The position numbers and the translations under genes were made by a program. Source: HGM04593 sp045647745 (GTDB taxonomy: Bacteria > Bacteroidota > Bacteroidia > Bacteroidales > Bacteroidaceae). From it: a stretch of 64,000 nt of DNA. Under the pieces are notes generated by a model. That model had not been told where the DNA came from and made no database searches. It was given only the letters and a program-made list of their open reading frames with translations. This document shows, in pieces, positions 7,897-16,950 of the stretch; position 1 is the stretch's first letter; each line of letters starts with the position of its first letter. The stretch lies in contig JAZRMQ010000064.1 of the NCBI GenBank assembly GCA_045647745.1, forward strand, positions 1 to 64,000, written 5' to 3'.

Positions 7897-9023
7897 GATA
7901 TACGCTCAAAATATTTTTAGCGACACTGCTATTTTTTGCGCAGCCAACAATAGTGGCTGCGCAAATTATCCCCACCCCTGTTCAGCAGATTGATTTACTC
8001 TTTGCCGGCGATATAATGCAACACGAGACGCAACTTAATATGGCAAGGCTGAACAATGGAGAATATAGTTTCTCCTACTGTTTCCGTCACATAAAAAAGA
8101 CCATAGAGAGTGCCGACATCTCCATCGCCAACCTTGAAACAACTATTGGGACAAGCGGATACAGCGGATACCCATCGTTCTGCGCCCCCGACAGCTTTCT
8201 CCACGCAGTGAAAGAGGCCGGGTTTAAGGTTCTGCTTTTTGCCAACAACCACTGTATGGACAAAGGTAAACGCGGAGCCTTGCACACTCTTGCCCTGCTC
8301 GACTCCTTGCAGATAGCACATTGCGGAGTGTACCGCAACGAGAAAGAGCGTCGGGAGAGATACCCCCTTATCATTGAAAAGAGGGGTGTTCGAGTGGCAA
8401 TTCTCAACTACACATATAGCACAAATGGCAGGGAAATCCCCAAGCCAATGGTTGTAAACCTCATTGACAAAGAGATTATAGCGCGCGATATTCAGGCCGC
8501 AAAAGAGAAGAAGCCCGATGCTATCATTGCTTGTATGCATTGGGGCGACGAATATGTGAGCCTGCCATCGCAACAAATAAAAGAACTTAGCAACTGGCTT
8601 ATAGAACAGGGGGTGAACCACATTATCGGCAACCACCCACACGTTGTTCAGCCGCTTGAAATAAGAGAATCAAAGACAATGCCCGAGAAGAATGTCGTGG
8701 CCTACTCTACCGGCAATCTTGTATCCAATATGTCGTTGCGCCGCACCGATGGCGGCATTATGATTGCTATGAAATTATTGAAGATAATGAACTACACACG
8801 CCCCACCAATGTTCGCTACCTGCTGACGTGGATTGCGCCAAAGGAGAAGGATGGCAAGCGCGACTTCACAATCTATCCGGCAGCAACAACCCAAATTCAA
8901 GGTTGGGATTATGCCGAGCAAAAGCGTCAACTGTTCATCGAGGACAGCCGTTCACTTTTCAAGAAGCACAATAAAGGAGATATCACAGAGATGTGTATCG
9001 ACTCGGTGAGCATCATTCGATAA
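7893..9023 (+). CDS. CapA-like metallophosphatase-fold protein (PGA_cap family)
   Basis: The 376 residues begin with a signal peptide (MRYTLKIFLATLLFFAQPTIVAAQ), then the PGA_cap/CapA fold: LLFAGDIMQHETQ, ISIANLETTI, FANNHCMDKG, MHWGDEY and GNHPHVVQP, giving a full set of Asp/Asn/His metal ligands. Family members include CapA of poly-gamma-glutamate capsule synthesis, but most homologues are of unknown substrate, and no capB or capC is near. It overlaps folD by 4 bp at the start. Its last 11 bp overlap the end of the convergent DUF3256 gene. Confidence 0.88.
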   Translation: MRYTLKIFLATLLFFAQPTIVAAQIIPTPVQQIDLLFAGDIMQHETQLNMARLNNGEYSFSYCFRHIKKTIESADISIANLETTIGTSGYSGYPSFCAPDSFLHAVKEAGFKVLLFANNHCMDKGKRGALHTLALLDSLQIAHCGVYRNEKERRERYPLIIEKRGVRVAILNYTYSTNGREIPKPMVVNLIDKEIIARDIQAAKEKKPDAIIACMHWGDEYVSLPSQQIKELSNWLIEQGVNHIIGNHPHVVQPLEIRESKTMPEKNVVAYSTGNLVSNMSLRRTDGGIMIAMKLLKIMNYTRPTNVRYLLTWIAPKEKDGKRDFTIYPAATTQIQGWDYAEQKRQLFIEDSRSLFKKHNKGDITEMCIDSVSIIR

Positions 9024-9633
9024 CAAAGCCCTCTCCGTTCCACATATACACAAGCTTACGCAAGCAGGGAGCCACCCTCTTTGCATCTTCACAGCTCATA
9101 TACGCGGGCATCGTATATTCAGCAACAAGCGAGGCATCGTCGGCCGAGAGTTGCAAAGCAACCAGATAGATATCACAAATATCAATGTGCTCGGCAGCAT
9201 CCTCGGGCGAGATAAAGAACTCGCTTATAGAGGGCGCGCGGAATTTCTCACCAACAGCAAGCAAATTCCACTCCTTATCGTAAAAGCATATACGACTATC
9301 GACAGCCTCGGCCTTCACGCTCTTCACCACACATATAATAGTATCGCCTTGGGTGGGTAACAGTTTCATTTGAATTGTAGACGACTCGCTAGTAGCAAGC
9401 CTCATATAATCATCGTCGAGCTGTTCGAGCACACTAACGCCATCGAATTTATTGGTAACCTTAGCCTTCATCCCAGCGTCAATATAATCCACTAAATCGG
9501 CACGATAGCTCTTGTCCAACAACGGGAAGATAGCATCGGGGGCATTCAAAAAAATGTCACGCATATTTTGAGCCGACACCGTAGATGGCACGACACCCAA
9601 AAACATCACTATAAAAAACAATAATTTTCTCAT
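9013..9633 (-). CDS. DUF3256 family exported protein
   Basis: A 206-residue exported protein (signal peptide MRKLLFFIVMFLGVVPSTVSA) of the Bacteroidales-restricted DUF3256 family, recognised by MRDIFLNAPDAIFPLLDKSYRADLVDYID after the signal. Function unknown; no enzyme motif is visible. Its 3' end overlaps the convergent CapA-like gene by 11 bp with no terminator between them. It is the last gene of a minus-strand run, overlapping the EamA transporter start by 4 bp. Confidence 0.85.
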   Translation of the reverse strand: MRKLLFFIVMFLGVVPSTVSAQNMRDIFLNAPDAIFPLLDKSYRADLVDYIDAGMKAKVTNKFDGVSVLEQLDDDYMRLATSESSTIQMKLLPTQGDTIICVVKSVKAEAVDSRICFYDKEWNLLAVGEKFRAPSISEFFISPEDAAEHIDICDIYLVALQLSADDASLVAEYTMPAYMSCEDAKRVAPCLRKLVYMWNGEGFVIE

Positions 9634-10529
9634 CTTGAGCCCAAATATAGGAAAAATAGTCCAACCAATATCAACAACACATCAAAAGCCTTGCTTTTTA
9701 GATTCTTTTCGTGCAACAATAAGGCTCCGAATGTGAATGAAACAATCACACTGCCGCGCCTAATCATTGACACAACAGCAATGAGAGCGCCCTCCTGCGC
9801 CAATGCCGTAAAGTAACAAAAGTCGGCCAAGCCAAGAAAGAGAGAAATCATCAGTATTGACCAACGCCAACAGAACTTGCGGCCACGCTGCGCAGGATTA
9901 ACAGCGTTCATCACCGCAATTATAACACCCATAAGCACGCACTGATATATATTAAACCACGACTGCACCACTATTGGTTCAATGGAGCGCATAAGATATT
10001 TATCATATAATGCACTCACAGCGCCGAACAATGCCGCCAGAGCAACAAATGCCACCCAACGGTTGTGGGTGAAATTTATCCCCTCGCGCTTGCCGCTGCG
10101 ACTGAGCAGAAACACCGACAATATGGCAATTATAACGCCTATCCACTGATAGAGATTTAATGACTCACCAAACAGAAACAGCGCACCCAGCAACACCAGC
10201 ACTGGGCGGGTAGATTGTATTGGCGACACAATTGTTATTGGCAAATGTTTTATACCAATGTAACCACAGAGCCACGAGGAGAGCACGATAATAGCTTTTA
10301 GCAACAGCAACAGATGTGTTTCTACATCTATTGCAGGAACATATAGTTGCCCCGATGCTATCACTCCCGCCTTTGACAACACGATAAAGGGGAGAAAAAG
10401 AAGCGACGAAAAGAGTGTATTGAGGAAAAGCACCGCCAAGACAGAATTATCCTTCAGCGACACCTTTTTAAAAAAGTCGTAGCAACCAAGCAAAGCCGCC
10501 GACATAAAAGCTAACAATGCCCACATCAC
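9630..10529 (-). CDS. EamA/DMT family transporter
   Basis: A 299-residue inner-membrane protein with about ten hydrophobic segments in two homologous halves of five, the drug/metabolite transporter layout. The motif PITIVSPIQSTRPVLVLLGA at the end of the first half is typical of EamA domains. Substrate unknown. Overlaps truA and DUF3256 by 4 bp each, so it is translationally coupled within the recF-to-DUF3256 run. Confidence 0.85.
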   Translation of the reverse strand: MMWALLAFMSAALLGCYDFFKKVSLKDNSVLAVLFLNTLFSSLLFLPFIVLSKAGVIASGQLYVPAIDVETHLLLLLKAIIVLSSWLCGYIGIKHLPITIVSPIQSTRPVLVLLGALFLFGESLNLYQWIGVIIAILSVFLLSRSGKREGINFTHNRWVAFVALAALFGAVSALYDKYLMRSIEPIVVQSWFNIYQCVLMGVIIAVMNAVNPAQRGRKFCWRWSILMISLFLGLADFCYFTALAQEGALIAVVSMIRRGSVIVSFTFGALLLHEKNLKSKAFDVLLILVGLFFLYLGSR

Positions 10530-11278
10530 AGATAAAGGTCATTTGGATATTTGACATCAACCAAGAATAGAGCCTCGCCCATAGCCGAATCCCCGGCCTC
10601 GCCCCTTGCCTTATTCTCAATTACATCACGGAAACCATCGATTGTCATCTTTCCACGCCCCACAAGCAACAGCGTGCCCACAATAGCACGCACCATATTG
10701 CGCAAAAAGCGGTCGGCCTCAATCTCAAACACCCACTCGCAACCGCCAACGTTGCGCCAAGCCGCATAAGTCACCTTGCAGTTATTTGTTTTCACATCAG
10801 TATGCAGCTTGCTGAAGCTGGTAAAATCGGTATATTCATACAACAACTCGGCAGCACGGTTCATTGCATCAAAATCAATACCGGGTGCCACCCTTAAGGC
10901 ATAGCGGCGAGCGAATGGAGACTTTGCCGTAGTCACGCGGTAACGATAGCGGCGCGATACCGCATCGAAACGGGCGTGAGCATCATCCCTCACACGCTTT
11001 ATTTCACCAACAGCAATATCAGGCGGCAAAATCTTATTGAGTTTATATATTAGCTGTGCTATGTCTACGTTGCAAGGAAGATTGGCGTGCGCCACCATAC
11101 ACTCGGCATTCACGCCGGCATCTGTACGCCCGGCACCAACTAAGGGGACAGGCACGCGCAACAATGTTGCAAGAGCCTCCTCAAGCACTTGCTGCACTGT
11201 AACAGCATTTGGTTGCACCTGCCAGCCGTGATAGGCCGCGCCGTCGTATGAAAAGAATATGAAATAACGGTTTGTCAT
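10526..11278 (-). CDS. truA: tRNA pseudouridine(38-40) synthase
   Basis: Converts U38-U40 in the tRNA anticodon arm to pseudouridine. The 250 residues start MTNRYFIFFSYDGAAYHGWQ and carry the catalytic aspartate in VGAGRTDAGVNA, then RRYRYRV and RNMVRAIVGTLLLVG. Length is normal. Overlaps rsmE and the EamA gene by 4 bp on each side. Confidence 0.97.
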   Translation of the reverse strand: MTNRYFIFFSYDGAAYHGWQVQPNAVTVQQVLEEALATLLRVPVPLVGAGRTDAGVNAECMVAHANLPCNVDIAQLIYKLNKILPPDIAVGEIKRVRDDAHARFDAVSRRYRYRVTTAKSPFARRYALRVAPGIDFDAMNRAAELLYEYTDFTSFSKLHTDVKTNNCKVTYAAWRNVGGCEWVFEIEADRFLRNMVRAIVGTLLLVGRGKMTIDGFRDVIENKARGEAGDSAMGEALFLVDVKYPNDLYL

Positions 11279-11976
11279 ATTTCATTCTTTAGGATAAAGG
11301 TGTGACAAGCCACAAGCGCCGCAGTCTCGGTGCGCAGACGTGAACTGCCAAGGCTGATAGGTTTATAGCCAGCCTTTACGGCAAGCTCCACCTCCTCGGG
11401 GCTGAAATCACCCTCGGGACCAATGAGCACCGTTGCATCCTCGCCAGCAACAAGAACATCCTTAAAAAGCACCCTTTCGCTATCATAACAATGTGCAATA
11501 AATTTTGCTCCGGGATGCTCCTGCGCAATAAATTTCTTAAAATCAATCATCTCGCCAACCACTGGCTTGCGGTATTTAAGAGATTGTTTCATCGCCGATA
11601 CCACGATACGCTCCACACGCTCGGGCTTAATAACCTTGCGCTCCGAAAAACGACAATTCAAAAATGTAACAGCATCAAGTCCCACCTCTGTTGCCTTCTC
11701 GGCAAACCACTCGATGCGGTCCATATTCTTGGTAGGAGCTATTGCAATATGCACATTGCCATTCCAACTCTTTGGCATTTCCAAAGCCTCGCAAGGTTCA
11801 ACGTAACAGTGCTTGCCTGCAATAGAGGCTATAGCGGTCTTATAAAGATTACCTTTACCATCTGTTATTTCCAGTTCGTGACCAACAGTCAGTCGCAGAA
11901 CACGCAAAGCGTGAGCAGCCTCCTCCTCGGAGAGCTCCCACGTCTTTGCAATATCAGGAACATAAAAAAGTGCCAT
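11275..11976 (-). CDS. rsmE: 16S rRNA m3U1498 methyltransferase
   Basis: SPOUT-class SAM-dependent enzyme that methylates U1498 of 16S rRNA. The 233 residues have the N-terminal PUA-like part (HALRVLRLTVGHELEITDG) and the C-terminal trefoil knot with LIGPEGDFSPEEVELA and LGSSRLRTETAAL. It overlaps truA by 4 bp and follows the bifunctional nuclease gene by 45 bp. Confidence 0.96.
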   Translation of the reverse strand: MALFYVPDIAKTWELSEEEAAHALRVLRLTVGHELEITDGKGNLYKTAIASIAGKHCYVEPCEALEMPKSWNGNVHIAIAPTKNMDRIEWFAEKATEVGLDAVTFLNCRFSERKVIKPERVERIVVSAMKQSLKYRKPVVGEMIDFKKFIAQEHPGAKFIAHCYDSERVLFKDVLVAGEDATVLIGPEGDFSPEEVELAVKAGYKPISLGSSRLRTETAALVACHTFILKNEI

Positions 11977-12021
11977 TCTTATTATTTGTCGTTGTCTATA
12001 TTTGTTATGCCACGCGCAGAT

Positions 12022-12564
12022 TTAATCGGCGTGTCGGGAATCCAATTCCTCTTTCAATTTGTGCGCAAGCTCATAATTCTCAACCTTTACAGCGTTTTCA
12101 ATAGCCACCCTGAGGGTTGCCTCATCGGCAGCTGTAATAGGGATAGAGAAAGCACCATTCTGTTCATCGCGGATACACATACGCGACAACAGTTCCTCCT
12201 CTATGTATATTGGAGCTCCTGTACGCAGAGCAATGGCAATAGCATCGCTTGTGCGCGAGTCAATCAAATGCACCTCATCGCCCCGTCTATAACACAATTG
12301 AGAGCAGAAAGTGCCGTCGTTTACCCTGTCAATTAAAACATATTGCAGTTCTATACCAAACGCCGATGCCACGCCACCAAAAAGGTCGTGCGTCAAAGGC
12401 CGGTCGACTTTAATGCCACGCAGAGCAAATGCAATTGCCTGCGCCTCAAGAAAACCTAGTGAGACGATTATCCTGCGCAACCCCTCCTTCTCACTCAACA
12501 GAAGCACGTGAGCGCGATGGTCAGAGGCCTTTGACATTATATCAGTTACAACCAGCTCAACCAT
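12022..12564 (-). CDS. Bifunctional nuclease (BFN) domain protein with UVR motif
   Basis: The 180 residues show the BFN/DUF151 domain (residues 1-125; GLRRIIVSLGFLEAQAIAFA, RPLTHDL, IDSRTSDAIAIALRTGAPIY), followed by a C-terminal UVR-type helix (VENYELAHKLKEELDSRHAD), the UvrB-UvrC interaction motif. Plant and archaeal BFN proteins have RNase and DNase activity; bacterial members are little studied. It is 6 bp downstream of the nucleoside permease gene and is probably co-transcribed with it. Confidence 0.88.
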   Translation of the reverse strand: MVELVVTDIMSKASDHRAHVLLLSEKEGLRRIIVSLGFLEAQAIAFALRGIKVDRPLTHDLFGGVASAFGIELQYVLIDRVNDGTFCSQLCYRRGDEVHLIDSRTSDAIAIALRTGAPIYIEEELLSRMCIRDEQNGAFSIPITAADEATLRVAIENAVKVENYELAHKLKEELDSRHAD

Positions 12565-12570
12565 ACACCA

Positions 12571-13833
12571 TTAAGCTTTTTTACTATTTGTCTCTTTGAA
12601 AACCAAAGCAAACAACACTGCAATCACCAACGCATATCCGGCAAAGATGTACCAAGCAGTAGCCCAACCGGCAAAATTTGTCTGGTTAGCAGTAAAATAG
12701 TTTACCACCTCCTGTGCTGCAATCACACCAATAGATGCACCAAGGCCGTTAGTCATCAGCATAAACAATCCCTGTGCGCTCGAGCGGAGATTCTCGGACA
12801 CCTCTTTGTCAACAAACAGCGAACCCGAGATATTGAAAAAGTCAAATGCCACGCCATACACAATCATTGAGAGCACAAAGAGCAACACGCCCGGCATTCC
12901 GGGGTCACCCACAGCAAAGAAGCCGAAACGGAATACCCAGCCAAGCATCGCAATTAGCATAACTCTCTTTATACCAAATCTTTTCAGGAAGAAAGGAATC
13001 AGCAAAATACACAAAGTCTCCGATATTTGCGAAAGAGATATCAGCATATTTGTATGCTCCACAGCAAATGTGCCGGCATATTTTTCAATCTCGCCAAAGC
13101 CATTTATAAATGTATTTGCGTAGCCGTTAGAGACCTGCAACGCCGCACCAAGCAACATTGAAAAAATGAAGAAAAGCGCCATTCTCTTTTGCTTGAAGAG
13201 CTTGAATGCATCGAGCCCGAAGGCTGACGCCAATGATTTTTGCTCAGAGTTCTTGTTTACCGGACAATTAGGCATTGTCAATGAATAAATAGCCAACAAA
13301 GCACCCCACGCTGCCGAGGTGAAAAATTGATTGTAATTATTTTGAAAACCGGTAAAATCGACGAGCAGCATCGAAACAATAAAGCCGACAGTACCAAAGA
13401 CACGTATCGGCGGAAAGGCCTTAACCGTATCTAACCCAGCCTGATTGAGCACTGTATAAGATACAGAATTAGAGAGCGCCAGTGTCGGCATATAGAATGC
13501 GACGCTTATGGTATATGTCCAAAAGAGGTCGTTAAAAGCAACATCAGCACCCTTGCTCATTCCAATGTAACCAGTAATAGCCATAAAGATAGCAGCTACT
13601 GCGTGACAGAAAGCAAGCATACGTTGCGCAGGAACCCAACGATCGGCTATGATACCAATCAACGCCGGCATAAAGATTGAGACAAGACCCTGCACCGAAT
13701 AGAACCAGCCTATATCACTGCCCATACCGGCACTGCCAAGATAACGTCCCATTGAGGTCAAATAAGCGCCCCACACAGCAAATTGTAAAAAGCTCAAAAC
13801 AATGAGCCTTGTTTTAACATTTGATTTTTGCAT
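12571..13833 (-). CDS. MFS nucleoside:H+ symporter (NupG-like)
   Basis: A 420-residue inner-membrane permease with about twelve hydrophobic segments. The opening MQKSNVKTRLIVLSFLQFAV followed by GAYLTSMGRYL, and IGWFYSVQGLVSIFMPALIGIIADRW, match the nucleoside:H+ symporter family, distinct from general MFS sugar carriers. The last residues are charged (KETNSKKA). It may work with cytidine deaminase and hpt in nucleoside salvage, although it is not linked to them. Confidence 0.88.
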   Translation of the reverse strand: MQKSNVKTRLIVLSFLQFAVWGAYLTSMGRYLGSAGMGSDIGWFYSVQGLVSIFMPALIGIIADRWVPAQRMLAFCHAVAAIFMAITGYIGMSKGADVAFNDLFWTYTISVAFYMPTLALSNSVSYTVLNQAGLDTVKAFPPIRVFGTVGFIVSMLLVDFTGFQNNYNQFFTSAAWGALLAIYSLTMPNCPVNKNSEQKSLASAFGLDAFKLFKQKRMALFFIFSMLLGAALQVSNGYANTFINGFGEIEKYAGTFAVEHTNMLISLSQISETLCILLIPFFLKRFGIKRVMLIAMLGWVFRFGFFAVGDPGMPGVLLFVLSMIVYGVAFDFFNISGSLFVDKEVSENLRSSAQGLFMLMTNGLGASIGVIAAQEVVNYFTANQTNFAGWATAWYIFAGYALVIAVLFALVFKETNSKKA

Positions 13834-13913
13834 AAAATATTCTTTTAAAATTATTATCTCTTCTCACAGCCATTTTGCCACAAACTATTAAACCGCAAAA
13901 AAAGCCTTTATGT

Positions 13914-14213
13914 TCATCTGAAAACAATATCTGTTATCACCTGCGCCTTTACATAATCATTGAGACGTGCCACAAGCGAACGCCTATTCATCAACAACTC
14001 TTGGCGAAGCACCGATGAGGTGACGGTTACAAATAGCACCTGATTATATATTTTCAGGTCTTTGGTATACGCACAAACCGACTGTCCCAAAATTTTTGGC
14101 CAAGCGTTTATCAGGCGATATTCGTTAAGAGGCGTCTCAAGCCCCTCCTCACGACACATCACACGCACCAATTCTGCTATGGATTTTGTTTCTCCCCTTT
14201 TCATTCTGTTCAA
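13914..14213 (-). CDS. DUF721 (DciA-like) protein
   Basis: A 99-residue protein matching DUF721: SIAELVRVMCREEGLETPLNEYRLINAWPKILG, then LFVTVTSSVLRQELLMNRR. Family members next to recF or gyrB are related to DciA, which loads the replicative helicase in bacteria without DnaC. It lies 51 bp after recF, which supports a replication or repair link. An alternative ATG is three codons downstream. Confidence 0.85.
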   Translation of the reverse strand: MNRMKRGETKSIAELVRVMCREEGLETPLNEYRLINAWPKILGQSVCAYTKDLKIYNQVLFVTVTSSVLRQELLMNRRSLVARLNDYVKAQVITDIVFR

Positions 14214-14264
14214 AATAGTTCACACCTGTTTAAAACCATTGCTATTAACAGCCCGTGAAATCCT

Positions 14265-15377
14265 TTATGCGTTTCTCTCTTTCAACAGATTGACACAGCC
14301 CTTTTCAACACCGAAAAGCCTATACTCTCCTGTTATATGCTCCAAAATATTATCTATATGCTCGCGATTTACATCTGTGATAAAAATCTGACCAAAGCCC
14401 TCGCCGGCAACCAAAGATATTATCTGTTCTACCCTGCGACTATCAAGCTTGTCAAAGATGTCATCAAGCAGAAGCAACGGCATCTCGCCACCTTTTGTGC
14501 GCAGGAAATCATATTGAGCGAGCTTCAATGCCACAAGAAATGTTTTGTTCTGCCCCTGTGAGCCCTCGCGCCTTAGCGGATAGCCACTGAGTTGCATCAC
14601 AAGCTCATCGCGGTGCACTCCTTTTGAAGTGTGCCCCAGACGACGGTCATCACTCCTTGAGTTGCGCAAAATATCAACCAGATTGCCATCATTCAGATGC
14701 GAGCGATAATTCAGAGAGACCTGCTCGTCTCCACCGGTTATTGCATTGTGAAATCTTGTGAATATAGGCACAAGCTCATCAATAAAAATCTTTCGGCAGT
14801 TGTTTATGAACAGCGCCTCTTCGGCCATCATCTCCTCAATGAGCGAGAGCATATCAGCATCGGGTTCACGCTCGCCACGCAACAAGGCGTTACGCTGTTG
14901 CAGAGCCCTATTGTAACGAATGAGCGAAAGAAGATACTCTTTGTCATATTGAGAGATTACAACATCCATAAAACGACGACGCTCCTCGCTACCCCCGGCA
15001 ATTAGTTCATTATCGGCCGGCGACACCATAACAAGTGGCACAGAGCCAATGTGGTCCGAGAGACGTTCGTACAACTTGCCGTCCTTTCGAAACTGTTTTT
15101 TCTCGCCACGCTTCAAGCCACAAGAGACCTCACCCTCAATACCACTATCGCTGCAGTAATTGCCTTGTAGCATAAAAAATGGTGCATCGTGCATAATATT
15201 CGACGAATCGGAAGCATTGACCGCACTCTTGCAGAACGAGAGATAATAGACTGCATCGAGCAAATTGGTTTTACCCATTCCATTGCTACCGATAAAACAG
15301 TTAATCTTTGGAGAAAAATCAACATTCACCTCCATTAGATTTCTATAATTCAACAATGATATATTACGCAATTCCAT
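14265..15377 (-). CDS. recF: DNA replication and repair protein RecF
   Basis: SMC-like ATPase that helps load RecA at gaps. The 370 residues start MELRNISLLNYRNLMEVNVD, with Walker A GSNGMGKTNLLDAVYYLS, the signature region LRREGSQGQNKTFLVALKLA and Walker B PLLLLDDIFDKLDSRR. I chose the ATG at 15377 over one 72 bp upstream because it begins the conserved first strand. It heads the minus-strand run that includes DUF721 and the nucleoside permease. Confidence 0.96.
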   Translation of the reverse strand: MELRNISLLNYRNLMEVNVDFSPKINCFIGSNGMGKTNLLDAVYYLSFCKSAVNASDSSNIMHDAPFFMLQGNYCSDSGIEGEVSCGLKRGEKKQFRKDGKLYERLSDHIGSVPLVMVSPADNELIAGGSEERRRFMDVVISQYDKEYLLSLIRYNRALQQRNALLRGEREPDADMLSLIEEMMAEEALFINNCRKIFIDELVPIFTRFHNAITGGDEQVSLNYRSHLNDGNLVDILRNSRSDDRRLGHTSKGVHRDELVMQLSGYPLRREGSQGQNKTFLVALKLAQYDFLRTKGGEMPLLLLDDIFDKLDSRRVEQIISLVAGEGFGQIFITDVNREHIDNILEHITGEYRLFGVEKGCVNLLKERNA

Positions 15378-15416
15378 ACTTTCCTGTTCGACGTACCATC
15401 TTTTCTGTTTTGCATA

Positions 15417-15424
15417 CAAAGATA
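15417..15424 (-). promoter_or_regulatory. Probable recF promoter (-7 element)
   Basis: TATCTTTG on the minus strand, 40 bp before the chosen recF start, fits TAnnTTTG exactly. No clear -33 TTTG is found at 19-21 bp. Its position downstream of the upstream in-frame ATG supports the shorter RecF start. Confidence 0.5.
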
Positions 15425-15475
15425 GAACAAACAAGCAAGATATATTCATTTAAAAGCAAAAAAAACCGATATAAT

Positions 15476-15506
15476 TTTCAAGCTAATAATATTTTGTTTA
15501 TTTTTG
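15476..15506 (+). promoter_or_regulatory. Promoter of the TPR protein gene
   Basis: TTTC (15476-15479), a 19-bp spacer and TATTTTTG (15499-15506) fit the Bacteroidota -33/-7 pattern with one mismatch. The coding start is 90 bp downstream, leaving a leader of about 85 nt. Confidence 0.65.
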
Positions 15507-15596
15507 CACACTGATATTGCGCTCAGAGGACTATCACACAAGGTGCGACAACGCTGAGCATCAATTAAAACAAGGAATAAATAATATAAAATAACT

Positions 15597-16253
15597 ATGA
15601 GCAAGAAAAACGACACACCCATAGCACCAGACGAGGCGCTTGGAAAGGCAGAAGAGTTTGTACTCAAAAACAAAAAGGCATTTATCGCAGTAATTTTGGC
15701 AATCATTATCATTGCCGGCATCAATGCTGCATTTTCACTAAGAAGCAATGGCAACAGCGAGGCTGATGAAGCTATTGCAAATATCGAGTACAAAGTATTC
15801 GAGGGCGATTTTGAAACAGCATTGAACGGTGACGATTTCAATATCGGCCTGCTCGAGATTATCGAGAAATACGATGGCACAACTGCTGCAAACAAAGCAC
15901 ACCTCTATGCAGGCGTAGTGTATGCACAACAGAAGCAGTACGAAGAGGCAATCAAACACCTCAGCGAGTACGAGGGCAGTGACAATATCATCGCAACAAA
16001 GGCAAAGCAGACACTCGGTAACTGCTACTCACAGATTGGCGAGACAGACAAAGCCATCAAGCTTATTCTTGAGGCCGGCGAAGAGGCTAATAACATTGCC
16101 GTAACACCAACTTGCTTGAGAGATGCAGCTGCAATGTACGAGGCACAGGGCAAGACAGCTGAAGCGATGGAGCTTTACAACAGAATCAAGAACGAGTATC
16201 CCAACTCACCTGTTGCAAACGAAGCGAACATCAAAATCAACGCTGCGAAGTAA
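15597..16253 (+). CDS. Membrane-anchored tetratricopeptide repeat protein
   Basis: A 218-residue protein with one N-terminal membrane segment (residues about 28-45, AFIAVILAIIIIAGINAAF) preceded by lysines, so the bulk is outside the inner membrane. The C-terminal part has TPR-like helices (AHLYAGVVYAQQKQYEEAIKHL, AMYEAQGKTAEAMELYNRI). The layout resembles YfgM-type periplasmic TPR proteins, but identity of function is not shown. It ends 22 bp before a strong terminator, so it looks monocistronic. Confidence 0.82.
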   Translation: MSKKNDTPIAPDEALGKAEEFVLKNKKAFIAVILAIIIIAGINAAFSLRSNGNSEADEAIANIEYKVFEGDFETALNGDDFNIGLLEIIEKYDGTTAANKAHLYAGVVYAQQKQYEEAIKHLSEYEGSDNIIATKAKQTLGNCYSQIGETDKAIKLILEAGEEANNIAVTPTCLRDAAAMYEAQGKTAEAMELYNRIKNEYPNSPVANEANIKINAAK

Positions 16254-16274
16254 AATAATTAAACAATAATCCCC

Positions 16275-16309
16275 AAAGGCTGTCGCAATAAAATGAGACA
16301 GCCTTTTTT
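16275..16309 (+). terminator. Intrinsic terminator between the TPR gene and ribH
   Basis: A perfect 10-bp stem AAAGGCTGTC/GACAGCCTTT (16275-16284 with 16297-16306) is followed by T residues. ribH starts at 16326, only 17 bp later, so ribH depends on read-through or on a promoter inside this short region that I cannot identify. Confidence 0.85.
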
Positions 16310-16325
16310 AATAAGACCAAGTAAT

Positions 16326-16814
16326 ATGGCAACTGAATTAAAAAACCTCTCATCATACGACCCTACAAAGGTAGCAGATGGCAAAGGTCGTAAGATAGGC
16401 ATTGTATATGCCGAATGGAACGATGAGATTACATACGCCCTGCGCGATGGTGCAGTAAAGACACTTATTGACAATGGTGTTGAGAAGAATGATATAACCT
16501 TGGCAAGTGTTCCCGGCAGCTTTGAGCTTATTTTTGGAGCATCGCAAATGGTAAAAAGTGGCGAGTACGATGCCGTAATCGCCATTGGATGTGTTATCCG
16601 TGGCGACACGCCCCATTTTGACTATATCTGCGAAGGCGTGACAGCCGGGCTATCAAAACTGAATGTAGAGTACGACACCCCGGTAATCTTTGGTCTAATA
16701 ACAACCAACAACCTTCAGCAGGCGCAAGAGCGCAGCGGTGGCCGCCTTGGCAACAAAGGCGATGAGTGTGCAGTAACCGCACTACAAATGATAGCGCAGT
16801 TCAAGCGTAGATAA
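16326..16814 (+). CDS. ribH: 6,7-dimethyl-8-ribityllumazine synthase
   Basis: Penultimate enzyme of riboflavin synthesis; forms the lumazine cage. The 163 residues carry VPGSFELIFGASQMV, AIGCVIRGDTPHFDYI with the catalytic histidine, and FGLITTNNLQQAQERSGG. The start is the ATG at 16326 (MATELKNL). An earlier in-frame ATG at 16293 lies inside the preceding terminator stem and is rejected. No other rib gene is nearby. Confidence 0.96.
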   Translation: MATELKNLSSYDPTKVADGKGRKIGIVYAEWNDEITYALRDGAVKTLIDNGVEKNDITLASVPGSFELIFGASQMVKSGEYDAVIAIGCVIRGDTPHFDYICEGVTAGLSKLNVEYDTPVIFGLITTNNLQQAQERSGGRLGNKGDECAVTALQMIAQFKRR

Positions 16815-16901
16815 ACAGGGAACGCAAGACGCAGGCGCAGCTCGTACCGCATAGAGTGCAAAAAGAGGAGCTGACAACGCGCAGTAACAGTGCTTTGACA
16901 C

Positions 16902-16950
16902 AAAAAACACCCGGCATTGGTAGAATTACTTTACCTTGCCGGGGTTTTTA
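16902..16950. terminator. Bidirectional terminator between ribH and ruvC
   Basis: The stem CCCGGCA/TGCCGGG (16910-16916 with 16937-16943) is flanked by A6 on the left and TTTTT on the right, so it works for ribH on the plus strand and for ruvC on the minus strand. The last codons of ruvC lie inside it. Confidence 0.8.

Noticed and set aside
7893..9023. Poly-gamma-glutamate capsule operon
   Set aside because: Only a CapA-like protein is present; no capB or capC nearby, and the gene is coupled to folD.
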